Below are positions 1 to 7,756 of a stretch of DNA of 64,000 bases, piece after piece. The position numbers were made by a program, and so were the translations under genes. Under the pieces are notes generated by a model. The model searched no databases, was not told where the DNA came from, and was given only the letters and a program-made list of their open reading frames with translations. The stretch is from Burkholderiales bacterium (GTDB taxonomy: Bacteria; Pseudomonadota; Gammaproteobacteria; Burkholderiales; Casimicrobiaceae): positions 124,001-188,000 of the forward strand of contig JADZDD010000011.1 in assembly GCA_020851235.1 (NCBI GenBank), read 5' to 3'. Within the stretch, counting starts at the first letter, position 1. Each line of letters opens with the position of its first letter.

Positions 1-116
1 CCGTCGCGAGCCGCGACGAAGCGGTTGGAGGCGAACGGGGGGCGGACAAGAAAAAAGCCGCCGGGAAGCCCGTCGGCGCGGCGCCAGTGTAGCGGTGCGA
101 TCTCGTTCTTGTCCAT
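1..116 (-). CDS. hypothetical protein, N-terminal fragment cut by the window edge
   Basis: An open frame starts at an ATG whose first base is 116 and runs off the left edge. It reads MDKNEIAPLHWRRADGLPGG and continues with FFLVRPPF. Nearly every codon ends in G or C, as in the confirmed genes here, which supports coding. No clear Shine-Dalgarno sequence precedes it. It is divergent from the nnr gene, about 98 bp away. I do not recognise the family, and only 38 residues are visible. Confidence 0.4.
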   Translation of the reverse strand, partial: MDKNEIAPLHWRRADGLPGGFFLVRPPFASNRFVAARD

Positions 117-202
117 GCAAGGCCGCGTTCCACGCCGGGTAGATCCCGCCACGGCCCGGCCGCGCGCCTTGCGACCGCCCCTGCCCGTCCGGGTGCGGCC
201 CC

Positions 203-208
203 TATAAT
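203..208 (+). promoter_or_regulatory. candidate -10 box (TATAAT) for nnr
   Basis: A perfect TATAAT lies 6 nt upstream of the nnr start codon. Normal spacing would put the transcription start at or next to the ATG, so the mRNA would be leaderless or nearly so. No convincing -35 box is visible. The start-site prediction is inference. Confidence 0.4.
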
Positions 209-214
209 CGAACC

Positions 215-1696
215 ATGACCGCGCCGCTCGCGCCCATTGTCGACCTGCCGACGCTGCGCGCACTCGAGGCGCAACACGCCGATGCCGGGCTCATGGAGCG
301 GGCGGGCGCCGCCGCGGCCGCGGTGGCGCAGCGGCTCACCGGCAATCGCGGTCGTCCGATCGTCGTCCTGGCGGGCCCGGGCAACAACGGCGGCGATGCC
401 TTCGTCGTGGCGCGCCTGCTGCGGACCGGCTGGTTCGACGTGCAGGTGCTCTTCGCCGGAACGCCCGAGCGCCTGCCTGCCGACGCGGCACACGCCTACC
501 GGGCCTTCACCGCCGCCGGAGGGCGCACGACCGACGTGCTCCCCCGCGGCGCCGGGCTCGTCGTCGACGGCCTCCTCGGGATCGGCCTCGGCCGCGCGCC
601 GGAGGGACGGATCGCCGAACTCGTGCGCTGGGCGAACGAGCAGGCCGCGCCGATCCTCGCCCTCGACGTGCCGAGTGGCCTCGACGCGGCCACGGGGGCA
701 GCGTACCTCCCCGTCGTGCGCGCCACGCACACCGCGACGTTCCTCGCCCTCAAACCGGGGCTCGTGACCCTCGATGGCCCCGACCACTGCGGTGAGGTCT
801 CGGTCCACGACCTCGGCGTGGCGGCCCCCCCCGACGCCGGCCAGCGTCTCACCTGGGACGCGCTCGCCGGCGCCTTGCCAGCGGCCTTGACCCGCCGCGT
901 GGGTAACGTCAACAAGGGGACGTTCGGCACGCTCGGCATCGTCGGCGGCGCCCGCGGCATGGCGGGTGCGCTCGTTCTCGCCGGTCGCGCGGCGATGCGC
1001 ACGGGGGCGGGCAAGGTCTGGCTCGGCTTCCTCATGGCCGAACCGCCGCCGTTCGACGCGCTCCTGCCCGAGCTCATGCTGCGTCAGTCGAGCGCCGTGC
1101 TCACCGCGAATCCCGATGCGCTCGTCGTCGGACCCGGGCTTGGCACGGGCGAGGCCGCCCTCGCGGTCGTGCTGCGCGCGCTCGCCGCCGCGGTGCCGCT
1201 CGTGCTCGACGCCGACGCGCTCAACCTCATCGCCGCCGATGCAGCGCTGCGCGAGAGGGTATCGACCCGCGCCGCGCCCACGCTCGCCACCCCGCACCCC
1301 GGCGAAGCGGCGCGCCTTCTCGCCACGAGCGTCGCTGCCGTGCAGCGCGACCGCCTGGCCGCGGCCCGTGCCCTGTCGCGAACGCTCGGTGCGACTGTGG
1401 TGCTCAAAGGCGCGGGCAGCATCCTCGCGTATCCCGACGACCGCTTCGACGTCAACGCGACCGGCGGACCGGCACTGGCGAGCGCGGGCAGCGGTGACGT
1501 GCTGTCCGGGATCGTCGGCGCGCTCCTCGCGCAAGGTCTCGATGCGCGTGCGGCGCTGCGATATGCGGTGTGCCTGCACGGCGCCGCCGCGGATCACCTC
1601 GTCGCCGCAGGCACGGGCCCCTTGGGCGTGACGGCGTCGGAACTGCCCGATGCCGCGCGCACGCTCGTCAATCGCGCCGGCCGCATCGCCGCATGA
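215..1696 (+). CDS. nnr: bifunctional NAD(P)H-hydrate epimerase / ADP-dependent NAD(P)H-hydrate dehydratase
   Basis: This enzyme repairs NADHX and NADPHX, the hydrated forms of NADH and NADPH. The N-terminal epimerase (YjeF_N, about residues 1-210) carries the glycine-rich motif GPGNNGGDAF. The C-terminal dehydratase (carbohydrate kinase fold, about 225-493) carries NVNKGTFGTLGIVGG and the nucleotide-binding motif GSGDVLSG near the end. At 493 residues it matches the usual two-domain bacterial form. The ATG follows a TATAAT box with almost no leader, so translation may be leaderless. It stands alone, divergent from the fragment at the window edge and convergent with qorA. Function is well supported by family; start choice is slightly less certain. 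Confidence 0.95.
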   Translation: MTAPLAPIVDLPTLRALEAQHADAGLMERAGAAAAAVAQRLTGNRGRPIVVLAGPGNNGGDAFVVARLLRTGWFDVQVLFAGTPERLPADAAHAYRAFTAAGGRTTDVLPRGAGLVVDGLLGIGLGRAPEGRIAELVRWANEQAAPILALDVPSGLDAATGAAYLPVVRATHTATFLALKPGLVTLDGPDHCGEVSVHDLGVAAPPDAGQRLTWDALAGALPAALTRRVGNVNKGTFGTLGIVGGARGMAGALVLAGRAAMRTGAGKVWLGFLMAEPPPFDALLPELMLRQSSAVLTANPDALVVGPGLGTGEAALAVVLRALAAAVPLVLDADALNLIAADAALRERVSTRAAPTLATPHPGEAARLLATSVAAVQRDRLAAARALSRTLGATVVLKGAGSILAYPDDRFDVNATGGPALASAGSGDVLSGIVGALLAQGLDARAALRYAVCLHGAAADHLVAAGTGPLGVTASELPDAARTLVNRAGRIAA

Positions 1697-1734
1697 CGGG
1701 CGGTGCGCGGCGGCACGCGCTGCGCGCCGCCGCC

Positions 1735-2709
1735 TTACGGAATGAGCACGGTCGCCCCGGTCGTTGCCCGTGACTCCAGCGCGCGATGCGCCGCCGCCGC
1801 GTCGCGCAACGCGAAGCGCTGCCGCGGCTCGGAGCGGATCTTCCTCGCGCGGATGAGCGCGAAGAGCTCGTCGGCCATCGCCACGAGGCTCGCGCGCGCG
1901 GCGGCGTAGGTGAACAGTGTCGGCCGCGTCACGTACAGCGACCCCTTCTGCGCGAGGAGTCCCAGGTTGAATGCGGCGATCGGGCCCGACGACGAGCCGA
2001 AGCTCACGAAGAGGCCGCGCGGTTGCAGGCAGTCGAGCGACTTTTCGAACGTGTCCTTGCCGATCGAATCGTAGACCACCGGCACCCCCTTGCCGCCGGT
2101 GAGCTCGCGCGTGCGCGCGGCGAAGTCCTCGCGCGTGTAGACGATCGTGTGCGCGCAGCCGTGCGCCCGGGCGAGCTCGGCCTTGGCCTCGGAGCCGACG
2201 GTGCCGATCATCGTGACCCCGAGCGCCCGTGCCCATTGGCACGCGATGAGGCCGACCCCGCCCGCCGCCGCGTGGAAGAGGATCGTCTCGCCACCCTTGA
2301 GCGGAAACGTCTGCCGAAAGAGGTACTGCACGGTGAGACCCTTGAGCATCACCGTGGCGGCAGTGGCATCATCGATCCCCGCCGGGATCGGCACGAGCTT
2401 GTCCGCCGGCATGAGCCGATGCGTCGCGTAGGCACCCGGCGCGCCGCCGCAGTACGCGACGCGATCACCGATCCCGAGGTCGGTGACTCCCGGGCCGAGC
2501 GCCTCGACCACACCCGCGGCTTCCTGGCCGATGGCCGTCGGCAGCGACAGCGGATACAGCCCGCTGCGATGGTAGGTGTCGATGTAGTTGACGCCGATCG
2601 CCGTCTGGCGCAGACGCACCTCGCCAGGCCCGGGGACGCCGACGGTCACGTCATCGAAGGTCAGGACCTCCGGTCCGCCGACGGCATGGATACGGATGGC
2701 TTGCGGCAT
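1735..2709 (-). CDS. qorA: quinone oxidoreductase, zinc-independent MDR family
   Basis: A 324-residue NADPH:quinone oxidoreductase of the medium-chain dehydrogenase/reductase superfamily. The N-terminal GroES-like half contains QTAIGVNYIDTYHRSGLYP, typical of Qor. The Rossmann half has AAAGGVGLIACQWA for NADPH binding. Zinc-ligand cysteines are absent, as expected for Qor. It would catalyse one-electron quinone reduction in the cytoplasm. The ATG is preceded by a strong AAAGGAGACACC ribosome binding site, which fixes the start and rules out longer in-frame readings. It lies 34 nt downstream of crcB on the same strand. A perfect 20-bp palindrome sits in that gap and could affect its expression. 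Confidence 0.93.
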   Translation of the reverse strand: MPQAIRIHAVGGPEVLTFDDVTVGVPGPGEVRLRQTAIGVNYIDTYHRSGLYPLSLPTAIGQEAAGVVEALGPGVTDLGIGDRVAYCGGAPGAYATHRLMPADKLVPIPAGIDDATAATVMLKGLTVQYLFRQTFPLKGGETILFHAAAGGVGLIACQWARALGVTMIGTVGSEAKAELARAHGCAHTIVYTREDFAARTRELTGGKGVPVVYDSIGKDTFEKSLDCLQPRGLFVSFGSSSGPIAAFNLGLLAQKGSLYVTRPTLFTYAAARASLVAMADELFALIRARKIRSEPRQRFALRDAAAAHRALESRATTGATVLIP

Positions 2710-2724
2710 GGTGTCTCCTTTCGA

Positions 2725-2744
2725 ATCCGGGTCGCGACCCGGAT
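2725..2744. repeat. perfect 20-bp palindrome between crcB and qorA
   Basis: The sequence ATCCGGGTCG followed directly by its exact reverse complement spans 2725-2744, with no loop. Its last base is the final base of the crcB stop codon, and it ends 15 nt before the qorA start. It could be a dimeric operator or an intercistronic hairpin. There is no T-run for a terminator. The role is unknown. Confidence 0.6.
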
Positions 2745-3124
2745 CAGGCGAGGAAGTGGCGATAGGTGGCAAAGCCCGCGGCGGTGGCGGCGAGCGAGCC
2801 GATGACGTGCGTGGCGGCCAGCGCGATGCCGTTGGCGTACGCACCGGCGCCCAGGAGTTCGGTGACCTCGGCGGAGAATGTCGAGAAGGTGGTGAGCCCG
2901 CCCAGGAACCCCGTGATCGCGAACAGACGCCACTCGGGTGGCAGGTCGGTGCGCACGACAAAGAACGTGACGGCGATGCCGATGAGATAGCCCCCGACGA
3001 GGTTGGCAGCGAGCGTGCCCATGGGGAAGTGCGGCAGGCGTGGATTGAGCCACAGCGCGAGCCCCCAGCGCAGCCACGCCCCCAAGGTGCCGCCGACGGC
3101 GATGGCCGCAAGCTCGCGTGTCAT
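2744..3124 (-). CDS. crcB: fluoride efflux channel CrcB/Fluc
   Basis: A 126-residue integral membrane protein of the CrcB/Fluc family, which forms dual-topology dimeric fluoride channels in the inner membrane. Four hydrophobic segments are visible. The signature GGLTTFSTFSAEV contains the phenylalanine/threonine stretch lining the pore, and GTLAANLVGGYLIG holds the conserved Asn. I chose the ATG at 3124 because homologs begin just before such an Ile-Ala-Val-Gly-Gly segment; an in-frame GTG at 3145 would add seven residues. Neither has a good Shine-Dalgarno. It is in a same-strand run with the 80-residue protein upstream and qorA downstream. The 37-nt upstream gap is too short for a fluoride riboswitch. 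Confidence 0.93.
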   Translation of the reverse strand: MTRELAAIAVGGTLGAWLRWGLALWLNPRLPHFPMGTLAANLVGGYLIGIAVTFFVVRTDLPPEWRLFAITGFLGGLTTFSTFSAEVTELLGAGAYANGIALAATHVIGSLAATAAGFATYRHFLA

Positions 3125-3161
3125 GGGACGCGAAGCAACCGACACGGTCCACGCCGCCGCG

Positions 3162-3404
3162 TCACGGCGACTCCGCCTTCAGCGCCGCGGCCAACGCGGC
3201 AATTTCGGCAGCCGGATCGGGTGACGCCGGAAACGAGCGATGCGCACGGCGGTACCAGTAGCGCGCATTGCCGTGGTCACCTTCGAGCAGGTGGACGATG
3301 CCGTGCGCCCAGCAACCGAACTCGCTTTCGTCCTCCTGCACCAGCGGGTGCGCGCTTTCCCAGTCACCCTTGCGCAAGTGGCGCAATGCGGCAGCCATCG
3401 TCAT
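3162..3404 (-). CDS. small conserved-looking hypothetical protein (80 aa)
   Basis: An 80-residue soluble protein with the segments GDWESAHPLVQEDES, CWAHGIVHLLEGDHGNARYW and YRRAHRSFP. The pattern of alternating helices with a GD-NA-YWYR motif resembles small TPR/Sel1-like proteins seen in many proteobacteria; this is recalled resemblance, not a tested match. The ATG at 3404 has GGGAGG about 8 nt upstream. It lies 52 nt after kdgK and 37 nt before crcB on the same strand. No function is proposed. Confidence 0.75.
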   Translation of the reverse strand: MTMAAALRHLRKGDWESAHPLVQEDESEFGCWAHGIVHLLEGDHGNARYWYRRAHRSFPASPDPAAEIAALAAALKAESP

Positions 3405-3456
3405 CGTGACCCTCCCTGCCACGGCCGCGGCGCTGCGCGCGACGATTCGGAGCGCT

Positions 3457-4374
3457 TCATGCTGCGAGGAGCCGCTCGACCGCGGCCGGTCGCGGCAGCG
3501 GCGCGACGGCGCCGTAGCCCGTGGTCGCGAGCGCAGCCGCGGCGTTGGCGTACGACGCGGCAGCGATGGGATCGTCGCCGGCGAGCAGCCGCGTGGCAAA
3601 CGCACCGTCGAAGCAGTCGCCCGCGCCGGTGGCATCGACGCTCGCCACCCGATGCGCGGGCAGACGCTCGCGCCGGCCCGCGTGCGACACGATGCAGCCC
3701 TGCGCACCGCGCTTCAAGACCACGCCGGGCGCGCCCGCGGCGTGCAGCGCATCGATGACGTCGTCCGCAGTGGCGCCGCCGAAGAGGAGCTGGGCATCCT
3801 CTTCGCTGGGCAGGCACCAGGTGCACGCGGCGACGGTCGCCACGATCACCGCGCGCGCCCGGGCGAGCGGCCACAGCTTCAGGCGCAGGTTGGGATCGTA
3901 GGTGACGATTGCGCCGGCCGTGCGTGCCGCAGCGAAGGCGGCGAAGACGGCATCGCACGCCGACGCCGAGATCGCCTGGCTGATGCCCGAGGCGTGGACC
4001 AGGCGCGCCCCGCGGATCACCTCGAGCGGCAGCGTCTCGGGCCGCAGGCGCGACGCGGCGCTGCCACGGCGCAGGTACGTGAACTCGTGTCCTTGCGGGC
4101 CGTGCGCCACGAAATAGATGCCGGTCGCGGCTTCGGGATCGAGCGCGACACCCCCGGTATCGACGCCTTCCTGCTGCCACAGGTCGAGGAACATGCGGCC
4201 GAAGTGATCCTCGCCCAGGCGCGTGACGTAACCGACGCGCGCGCCCAGGCGGGCGGCGGCGATCGCCATGTTCGAGGTGTCGCCGCCGAAGCCTTGCAGG
4301 TACGTCGCGCGGTCGGCAGCCCGCGCCTGGTTGAACTCGACGAGAGGCTCGCCGAGCGCGACGATGTCAGGCAT
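3457..4374 (-). CDS. kdgK: 2-keto-3-deoxygluconate kinase, PfkB/ribokinase family
   Basis: A 305-residue PfkB-family sugar kinase. GFGGDTSNMAIAAARLGARV near the N-terminus and HEFTYLRRGSAASRL are characteristic of KDG kinases, and VDATGAGDCFDGAF holds the catalytic Asp and anion hole. It would phosphorylate 2-keto-3-deoxygluconate to KDPG using ATP. The start overlaps the stop of the DUF3011 gene by 8 nt (ATGCCTGA), suggesting translational coupling. dgoA and dgoK lie upstream on the same strand, so the cluster holds kinases for both KDG and KDGal epimers. Substrate is assigned by family resemblance and context. Confidence 0.88.
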   Translation of the reverse strand: MPDIVALGEPLVEFNQARAADRATYLQGFGGDTSNMAIAAARLGARVGYVTRLGEDHFGRMFLDLWQQEGVDTGGVALDPEAATGIYFVAHGPQGHEFTYLRRGSAASRLRPETLPLEVIRGARLVHASGISQAISASACDAVFAAFAAARTAGAIVTYDPNLRLKLWPLARARAVIVATVAACTWCLPSEEDAQLLFGGATADDVIDALHAAGAPGVVLKRGAQGCIVSHAGRRERLPAHRVASVDATGAGDCFDGAFATRLLAGDDPIAAASYANAAAALATTGYGAVAPLPRPAAVERLLAA

Positions 4375-5260
4375 GGCGGCGGAAGTAGAAATGTCGATTC
4401 GAGCCGACGTCGCCCAGGAGCAGCCCCGGACCCTCGGCGGCGATCCACGAGCGCTGCCCGTTGCTCCACACGATGAGCCCATCGCGCAGGTCGCCCTCGT
4501 TGACGATCGCGCCCGTCTCGCTGCGCAGGTACGCGTGCCCGGCGCCGTCGACCACGAGAGTGACGATGTCGCCGGTCTCCGGGTCGAAGCCCTGGAACGA
4601 GCCCAGCATCCACGCCGGTGGCCGCGACGGTGCCGTCATCACCGGTGCCGGCGGCGGCGGCGGTGGCGGAGGGGCCGCCTGCGGCGTGCTCGCCGACCCG
4701 ATGATCGCGCCGAGGGCGAGCGCACCGATCACGCCCGCGGCGATGGCCGCGTCGTCGTTGCGGTCACGGCTATTCGAGCGGCCGAAGCTGAACTCGCCAC
4801 GGCAACCTTGATCGACCCAGATGCCGCTCCCGTCGTATCCCCAGCCCCAGCCCTGCCGGCACAGGTTGCCGGTCGAGATCTCGCGCATGAGGTTCACCCG
4901 GTTCTGCGTGTCGACCGCGCAGAAGTTGCGGCGGTAACGAATGCTCTCGCAGACGATGCGATTCGGGCCGGACCAGTCGCCGCCGCTCCAGTTGCCGCCA
5001 TCGCGACCGAAGCTGAAGTCGGCGCGACAGCCGCGATCGACCCAGATGCCGCTGTTGTCGAAGCCCCAGCCGCTGCCCTGCCGGCACAGGTTGCCGCTCG
5101 ACACTTCACGCACGAGCACGACGCGACCTTGCGTGTTTGCCGAACAGAAGTTGTAACGGTAGCCGTTACTCGCGCAATGCAGGAAGCCCTGCTGCGCCTG
5201 CGCCGACGGCGCATTGAATCCCAGCACGGCCAGCGTGATGAACAACAACGATATGCGCAT
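4367..5260 (-). CDS. secreted protein with two DUF3011 repeats
   Basis: A 297-residue exported protein. A signal peptide (about 1-22, MRISLLFITLAVLGFNAPSA) precedes two DUF3011 modules of about 65-70 residues. Each has paired cysteines, a C-x-N/S-L-C-R-Q-G core, a W-G-x-D/N-G-x-I-W-V-D segment and G-C-R-x-(E/D)-F. The modules are also similar at the DNA level, so this is an internal duplication. A hydrophobic helix (about 175-192) and a run of eight prolines (from about 198) separate them from a C-terminal domain of about 85 residues that I do not recognise. GGGGAGG upstream of the ATG supports the start. It sits between dgoA and kdgK, overlapping kdgK by 8 nt. The binding target is unknown. 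Confidence 0.85.
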   Translation of the reverse strand: MRISLLFITLAVLGFNAPSAQAQQGFLHCASNGYRYNFCSANTQGRVVLVREVSSGNLCRQGSGWGFDNSGIWVDRGCRADFSFGRDGGNWSGGDWSGPNRIVCESIRYRRNFCAVDTQNRVNLMREISTGNLCRQGWGWGYDGSGIWVDQGCRGEFSFGRSNSRDRNDDAAIAAGVIGALALGAIIGSASTPQAAPPPPPPPPAPVMTAPSRPPAWMLGSFQGFDPETGDIVTLVVDGAGHAYLRSETGAIVNEGDLRDGLIVWSNGQRSWIAAEGPGLLLGDVGSNRHFYFRRHA

Positions 5261-5334
5261 GTGAATCGCCTCCCCGCGATGTCAACCTCCGGCACGATGC
5301 CGAAGGCTCGTGCCACCTCGTTCCGGCAACACTC

Positions 5335-5967
5335 TCAATGCGCCGGCAACGCCCTGATCGCCGCCGCATACGCGGCAGCCACTTCCCGGACCACGCCGAC
5401 CGACGCTCCCGGTTGGTACAACGACGCCCCGGTGCCGAATCCGGAGGCGCCGGCTACCCAGTACGGCTCGAGATTGTCGGGCCGCATGCCGCCCACCGCC
5501 AGGACGAGCGTCGAGCGCGGCAAGACGGCGCGCCAGGCCCGCAGCACGCCGGGCGGCAGGCCTTCGGCCGGAAACATCTTGAGGGCATCGGCGCCGGCCG
5601 CGAGCGCGGCAAACGCTTCCGTCGGTGTGGCCACGCCGGGCACGCACACGAGACCGATCGCTTTCGCGGCACGGATCACGTCGGTGTCGGCGTGCGGCAT
5701 GACGACGATGCGCCCCCCTGCCTCGCGCACGCCAGGGACGTCACCCGCCGCGAGCACGGTTCCCGCACCCACGAGACAGCGTTCGCCGTAGCGTCGCGCG
5801 AGGCGCGAGATCGACTCGTACGGGCGCGGCGAGTTGAGCGGCACTTCGAGGATCTGGAAGCCGGCGTCGACGAGGACGTCACCAATCGCGGGAATCTCCT
5901 CGGGTGTGATGCCGCGCAAGACGGCGACCAGAGGCAGGGGATCGAGGTAGCGCTGCAAGGGATTCAT
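5335..5967 (-). CDS. dgoA: 2-dehydro-3-deoxy-6-phosphogalactonate aldolase
   Basis: A 210-residue class I KDPG/KDPGal aldolase. It splits 2-dehydro-3-deoxy-6-phosphogalactonate into pyruvate and glyceraldehyde-3-phosphate, the last step of the De Ley-Doudoroff pathway. Visible motifs are AVLRGITPEE, EVPLNSP with the general acid/base Glu41, LVGAGTVL, and ADALKMFPAEG with the Schiff-base Lys130. These match the DgoA branch better than Eda. It lies 12 nt downstream of dgoK, whose product makes its substrate. The length is normal for the family. Substrate preference over KDPG rests on motif resemblance and the dgoK neighbour. Confidence 0.92.
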   Translation of the reverse strand: MNPLQRYLDPLPLVAVLRGITPEEIPAIGDVLVDAGFQILEVPLNSPRPYESISRLARRYGERCLVGAGTVLAAGDVPGVREAGGRIVVMPHADTDVIRAAKAIGLVCVPGVATPTEAFAALAAGADALKMFPAEGLPPGVLRAWRAVLPRSTLVLAVGGMRPDNLEPYWVAGASGFGTGASLYQPGASVGVVREVAAAYAAAIRALPAH

Positions 5968-5979
5968 CGACGGTTCCGA

Positions 5980-6906
5980 TCAGGAGGAAATGAGGTCGGC
6001 CTGCACGGCAATGCGCCACAAGCCGAAGGCGGCCGCGCGCGCGTCGGCGTGCACGACGGCGACGTCGCAGGCACCAAACGCGGCGGCGTAGCGTGCGACC
6101 AGCGCATCGTCGCCGACGACGTGCACCTGCGCGGCGTCGAGGCCCAAGGCCTGCGCCCATTGTCGCGCAGCAGCGATTTCGCGTCCGATGAGAAGCCCCG
6201 ACAACCAATCGGCCACGTCGCTGCCTGCAAGTTCGCCCAGGAGCGCCTGCGTGCGGGCTCCGAAGATATCGTGCAGGAGGCTGTCGTGGTCGCCGCCACG
6301 CGCGACACCGCGCAGGAACGCCGGTGTCGCGACGCGATCGCGATCCGCCGGCGCGACAGCGAGCCGACCGAGGATGCTGTGCTGAAGGAGCACGTGCCAG
6401 AGCTCTCCCGTCATGTAGGTGACGAAGTCGACGACGCGACCGCCCTCGAAGCACACCCACTTGCTGTGCGTGCCCGGCAACACGAAGAGCGCGGGCGCCA
6501 GCGCATCGGCGGCGGCCCCCACCACCTGCGTCTCCTCGCCGCGCATGACGTCGGGCATGCCGGTCGCATCGCGCGTGCGTAGCCCTGGCACCACGAGCAG
6601 CCGGTCGCCCGGCACCGCCGTAAGGCCCTGGGCCAACGCCGACAGCGCTGCCGGGCATGCGAGATAAGGCGCTTCCACCCACCCTTGCCGACTGCCGATC
6701 ATCCCGCAGGCGATGCGCGGCACGGCGAGATCCTGCCAGTCCCCCAAGAGCCGCGCCAGCGCCTCGCCAAAGCGGCCGGCGTCGACCTGCGCGATGCCCA
6801 ACGGTGCGGCCCGCGCCTCGACGATCGCCCCCGCAGCGTCGAGCCGATAGGCACGCGCCGACGTCGTACCCCAGTCGATGGCGATGAGCGCGGTAGGCGA
6901 CGACAT
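5980..6906 (-). CDS. dgoK: 2-dehydro-3-deoxygalactonokinase
   Basis: A 308-residue kinase of the DgoK family, ASKHA fold. It phosphorylates 2-dehydro-3-deoxygalactonate at O6. ALIAIDWGTTSARAYRLD at the N-terminus is the phosphate-1 motif, followed by ACGMIGSRQGW and VLPGTHSKWV, all hallmarks of DgoK. I take the ATG at 6906; an in-frame GTG two codons upstream (6912) is possible. No strong ribosome binding site is visible. The gene is 14 nt after moaE and 12 nt before dgoA. The enzyme supplying KDGal is not adjacent; the IlvD/Edd dehydratase at 37-39 kb is a candidate. Confidence 0.92.
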   Translation of the reverse strand: MSSPTALIAIDWGTTSARAYRLDAAGAIVEARAAPLGIAQVDAGRFGEALARLLGDWQDLAVPRIACGMIGSRQGWVEAPYLACPAALSALAQGLTAVPGDRLLVVPGLRTRDATGMPDVMRGEETQVVGAAADALAPALFVLPGTHSKWVCFEGGRVVDFVTYMTGELWHVLLQHSILGRLAVAPADRDRVATPAFLRGVARGGDHDSLLHDIFGARTQALLGELAGSDVADWLSGLLIGREIAAARQWAQALGLDAAQVHVVGDDALVARYAAAFGACDVAVVHADARAAAFGLWRIAVQADLISS

Positions 6907-6920
6907 CGGCACGGCGCGAG

Positions 6921-7373
6921 CTAGCGCGTCCAGCGTGCCGCGGCCGCGTCGTCGCTGTCGCGGGCGTCGACCCAGTGCGCACCCGTGGGCGTCGTCTCCT
7001 TCTTCCAGAACGGCGCGCGCGTCTTGAGGTAGTCCATCACGAAGCGGCAGGCCTCGAAAGCGTCGCCGCGGTGCGAACTCGTCACGGCGACGAGCACGAT
7101 CTGATCGGTCGGCTGCAACGGCCCGATGCGATGGATGACGAGGACATCGTAGATGTCGAAGCGCGCGCGAGCCTCGTCGACGATGGCGGCGAGCGCTTTC
7201 TCGGTCATGCCCGGATAGTGCTCGAGCGCAAGCGCGCTCACGTTGCGGCCCTCGCTCAAGTCGCGCACGGTGCCCAGGAACGTGACCACCGCGCCAACGC
7301 GCGCGTCGCCGGCGCGCAGCGCAGCGATCTCGGCGCCGACGTCGAAGTCGTCGCAGGTGACGCGCACCGCCAT
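6921..7373 (-). CDS. moaE: molybdopterin synthase catalytic subunit
   Basis: A 150-residue MoaE. With MoaD it inserts two sulfurs into precursor Z (cPMP) to form molybdopterin. The sequence has GAVVTFLGTVRD, LALEHYPGMTEKAL, HRIGPLQP, VTSSHRGDAFEACRFVMDYL and the C-terminal lysine segment APFWKKE, all conserved in the family. It lies 27 nt downstream of moaD. The sugar-acid genes continue 14 nt later on the same strand, so one transcript may carry both functions. Confidence 0.96.
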   Translation of the reverse strand: MAVRVTCDDFDVGAEIAALRAGDARVGAVVTFLGTVRDLSEGRNVSALALEHYPGMTEKALAAIVDEARARFDIYDVLVIHRIGPLQPTDQIVLVAVTSSHRGDAFEACRFVMDYLKTRAPFWKKETTPTGAHWVDARDSDDAAAARWTR

Positions 7374-7400
7374 CGCTAGCCCCTGTCCACGCGGCGCACC

Positions 7401-7694
7401 CTACCCCCCCGTGACCGGCGGAAAGAGCGCCACCTCGTCGCCGCGCTGCACGCGATGCGTGGCGGTGACGACTTCGTGGTTGACGGCGACCCGCACAGCG
7501 CGACCCGACGCAAGCTCGCTCGCGTAGACGCCACCGCGGGCAACGAGCACGGCGAGGATGTCGGCCACCGTGGCGTCGGCCGCCGTCGGCAGCGTCAGCG
7601 ACTCGCCGCTGCGCCCGAAGGCCTCGCGCAGGCGCGCAAGGTAGACGAGATCGACAGTGATGCCCGCCGCGACGGCGGGCGCGACAGAAGTCAT
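7401..7694 (-). CDS. moaD: molybdopterin synthase sulfur carrier subunit
   Basis: A 97-residue ubiquitin-like MoaD. The C-terminal FPPVTGG ends in the diglycine that is adenylated and thiocarboxylated before sulfur transfer in MoaE. LVYLARLREAFG and VAVNHEVV are typical. It is about 12-15 residues longer than many MoaD proteins because of an Ala-rich N-terminus, so a later start is possible, although no good alternative start codon or ribosome binding site is visible. It opens the minus-strand run with a TATAAT box about 28 nt upstream. Confidence 0.93.
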   Translation of the reverse strand: MTSVAPAVAAGITVDLVYLARLREAFGRSGESLTLPTAADATVADILAVLVARGGVYASELASGRAVRVAVNHEVVTATHRVQRGDEVALFPPVTGG

Positions 7695-7721
7695 GGAAAA
7701 CGCCCGAAACGACCTGGCCAA

Positions 7722-7727
7722 ATTATA
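7722..7727 (-). promoter_or_regulatory. candidate -10 box (TATAAT) for moaD operon
   Basis: Reading the minus strand, TATAAT lies 27 nt upstream of the moaD ATG, giving a predicted leader of about 20 nt. No good -35 hexamer is seen. It could drive the whole run moaD to qorA. Confidence 0.4.
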
Positions 7728-7756
7728 GGCCGAGCGTCGCGATGCCGATCCGTCGG

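Noticed and set aside
3125-3161. Fluoride riboswitch upstream of crcB
   Set aside because: The gap is only 37 nt and lacks the conserved crcB-motif sequence; too short for the fold.
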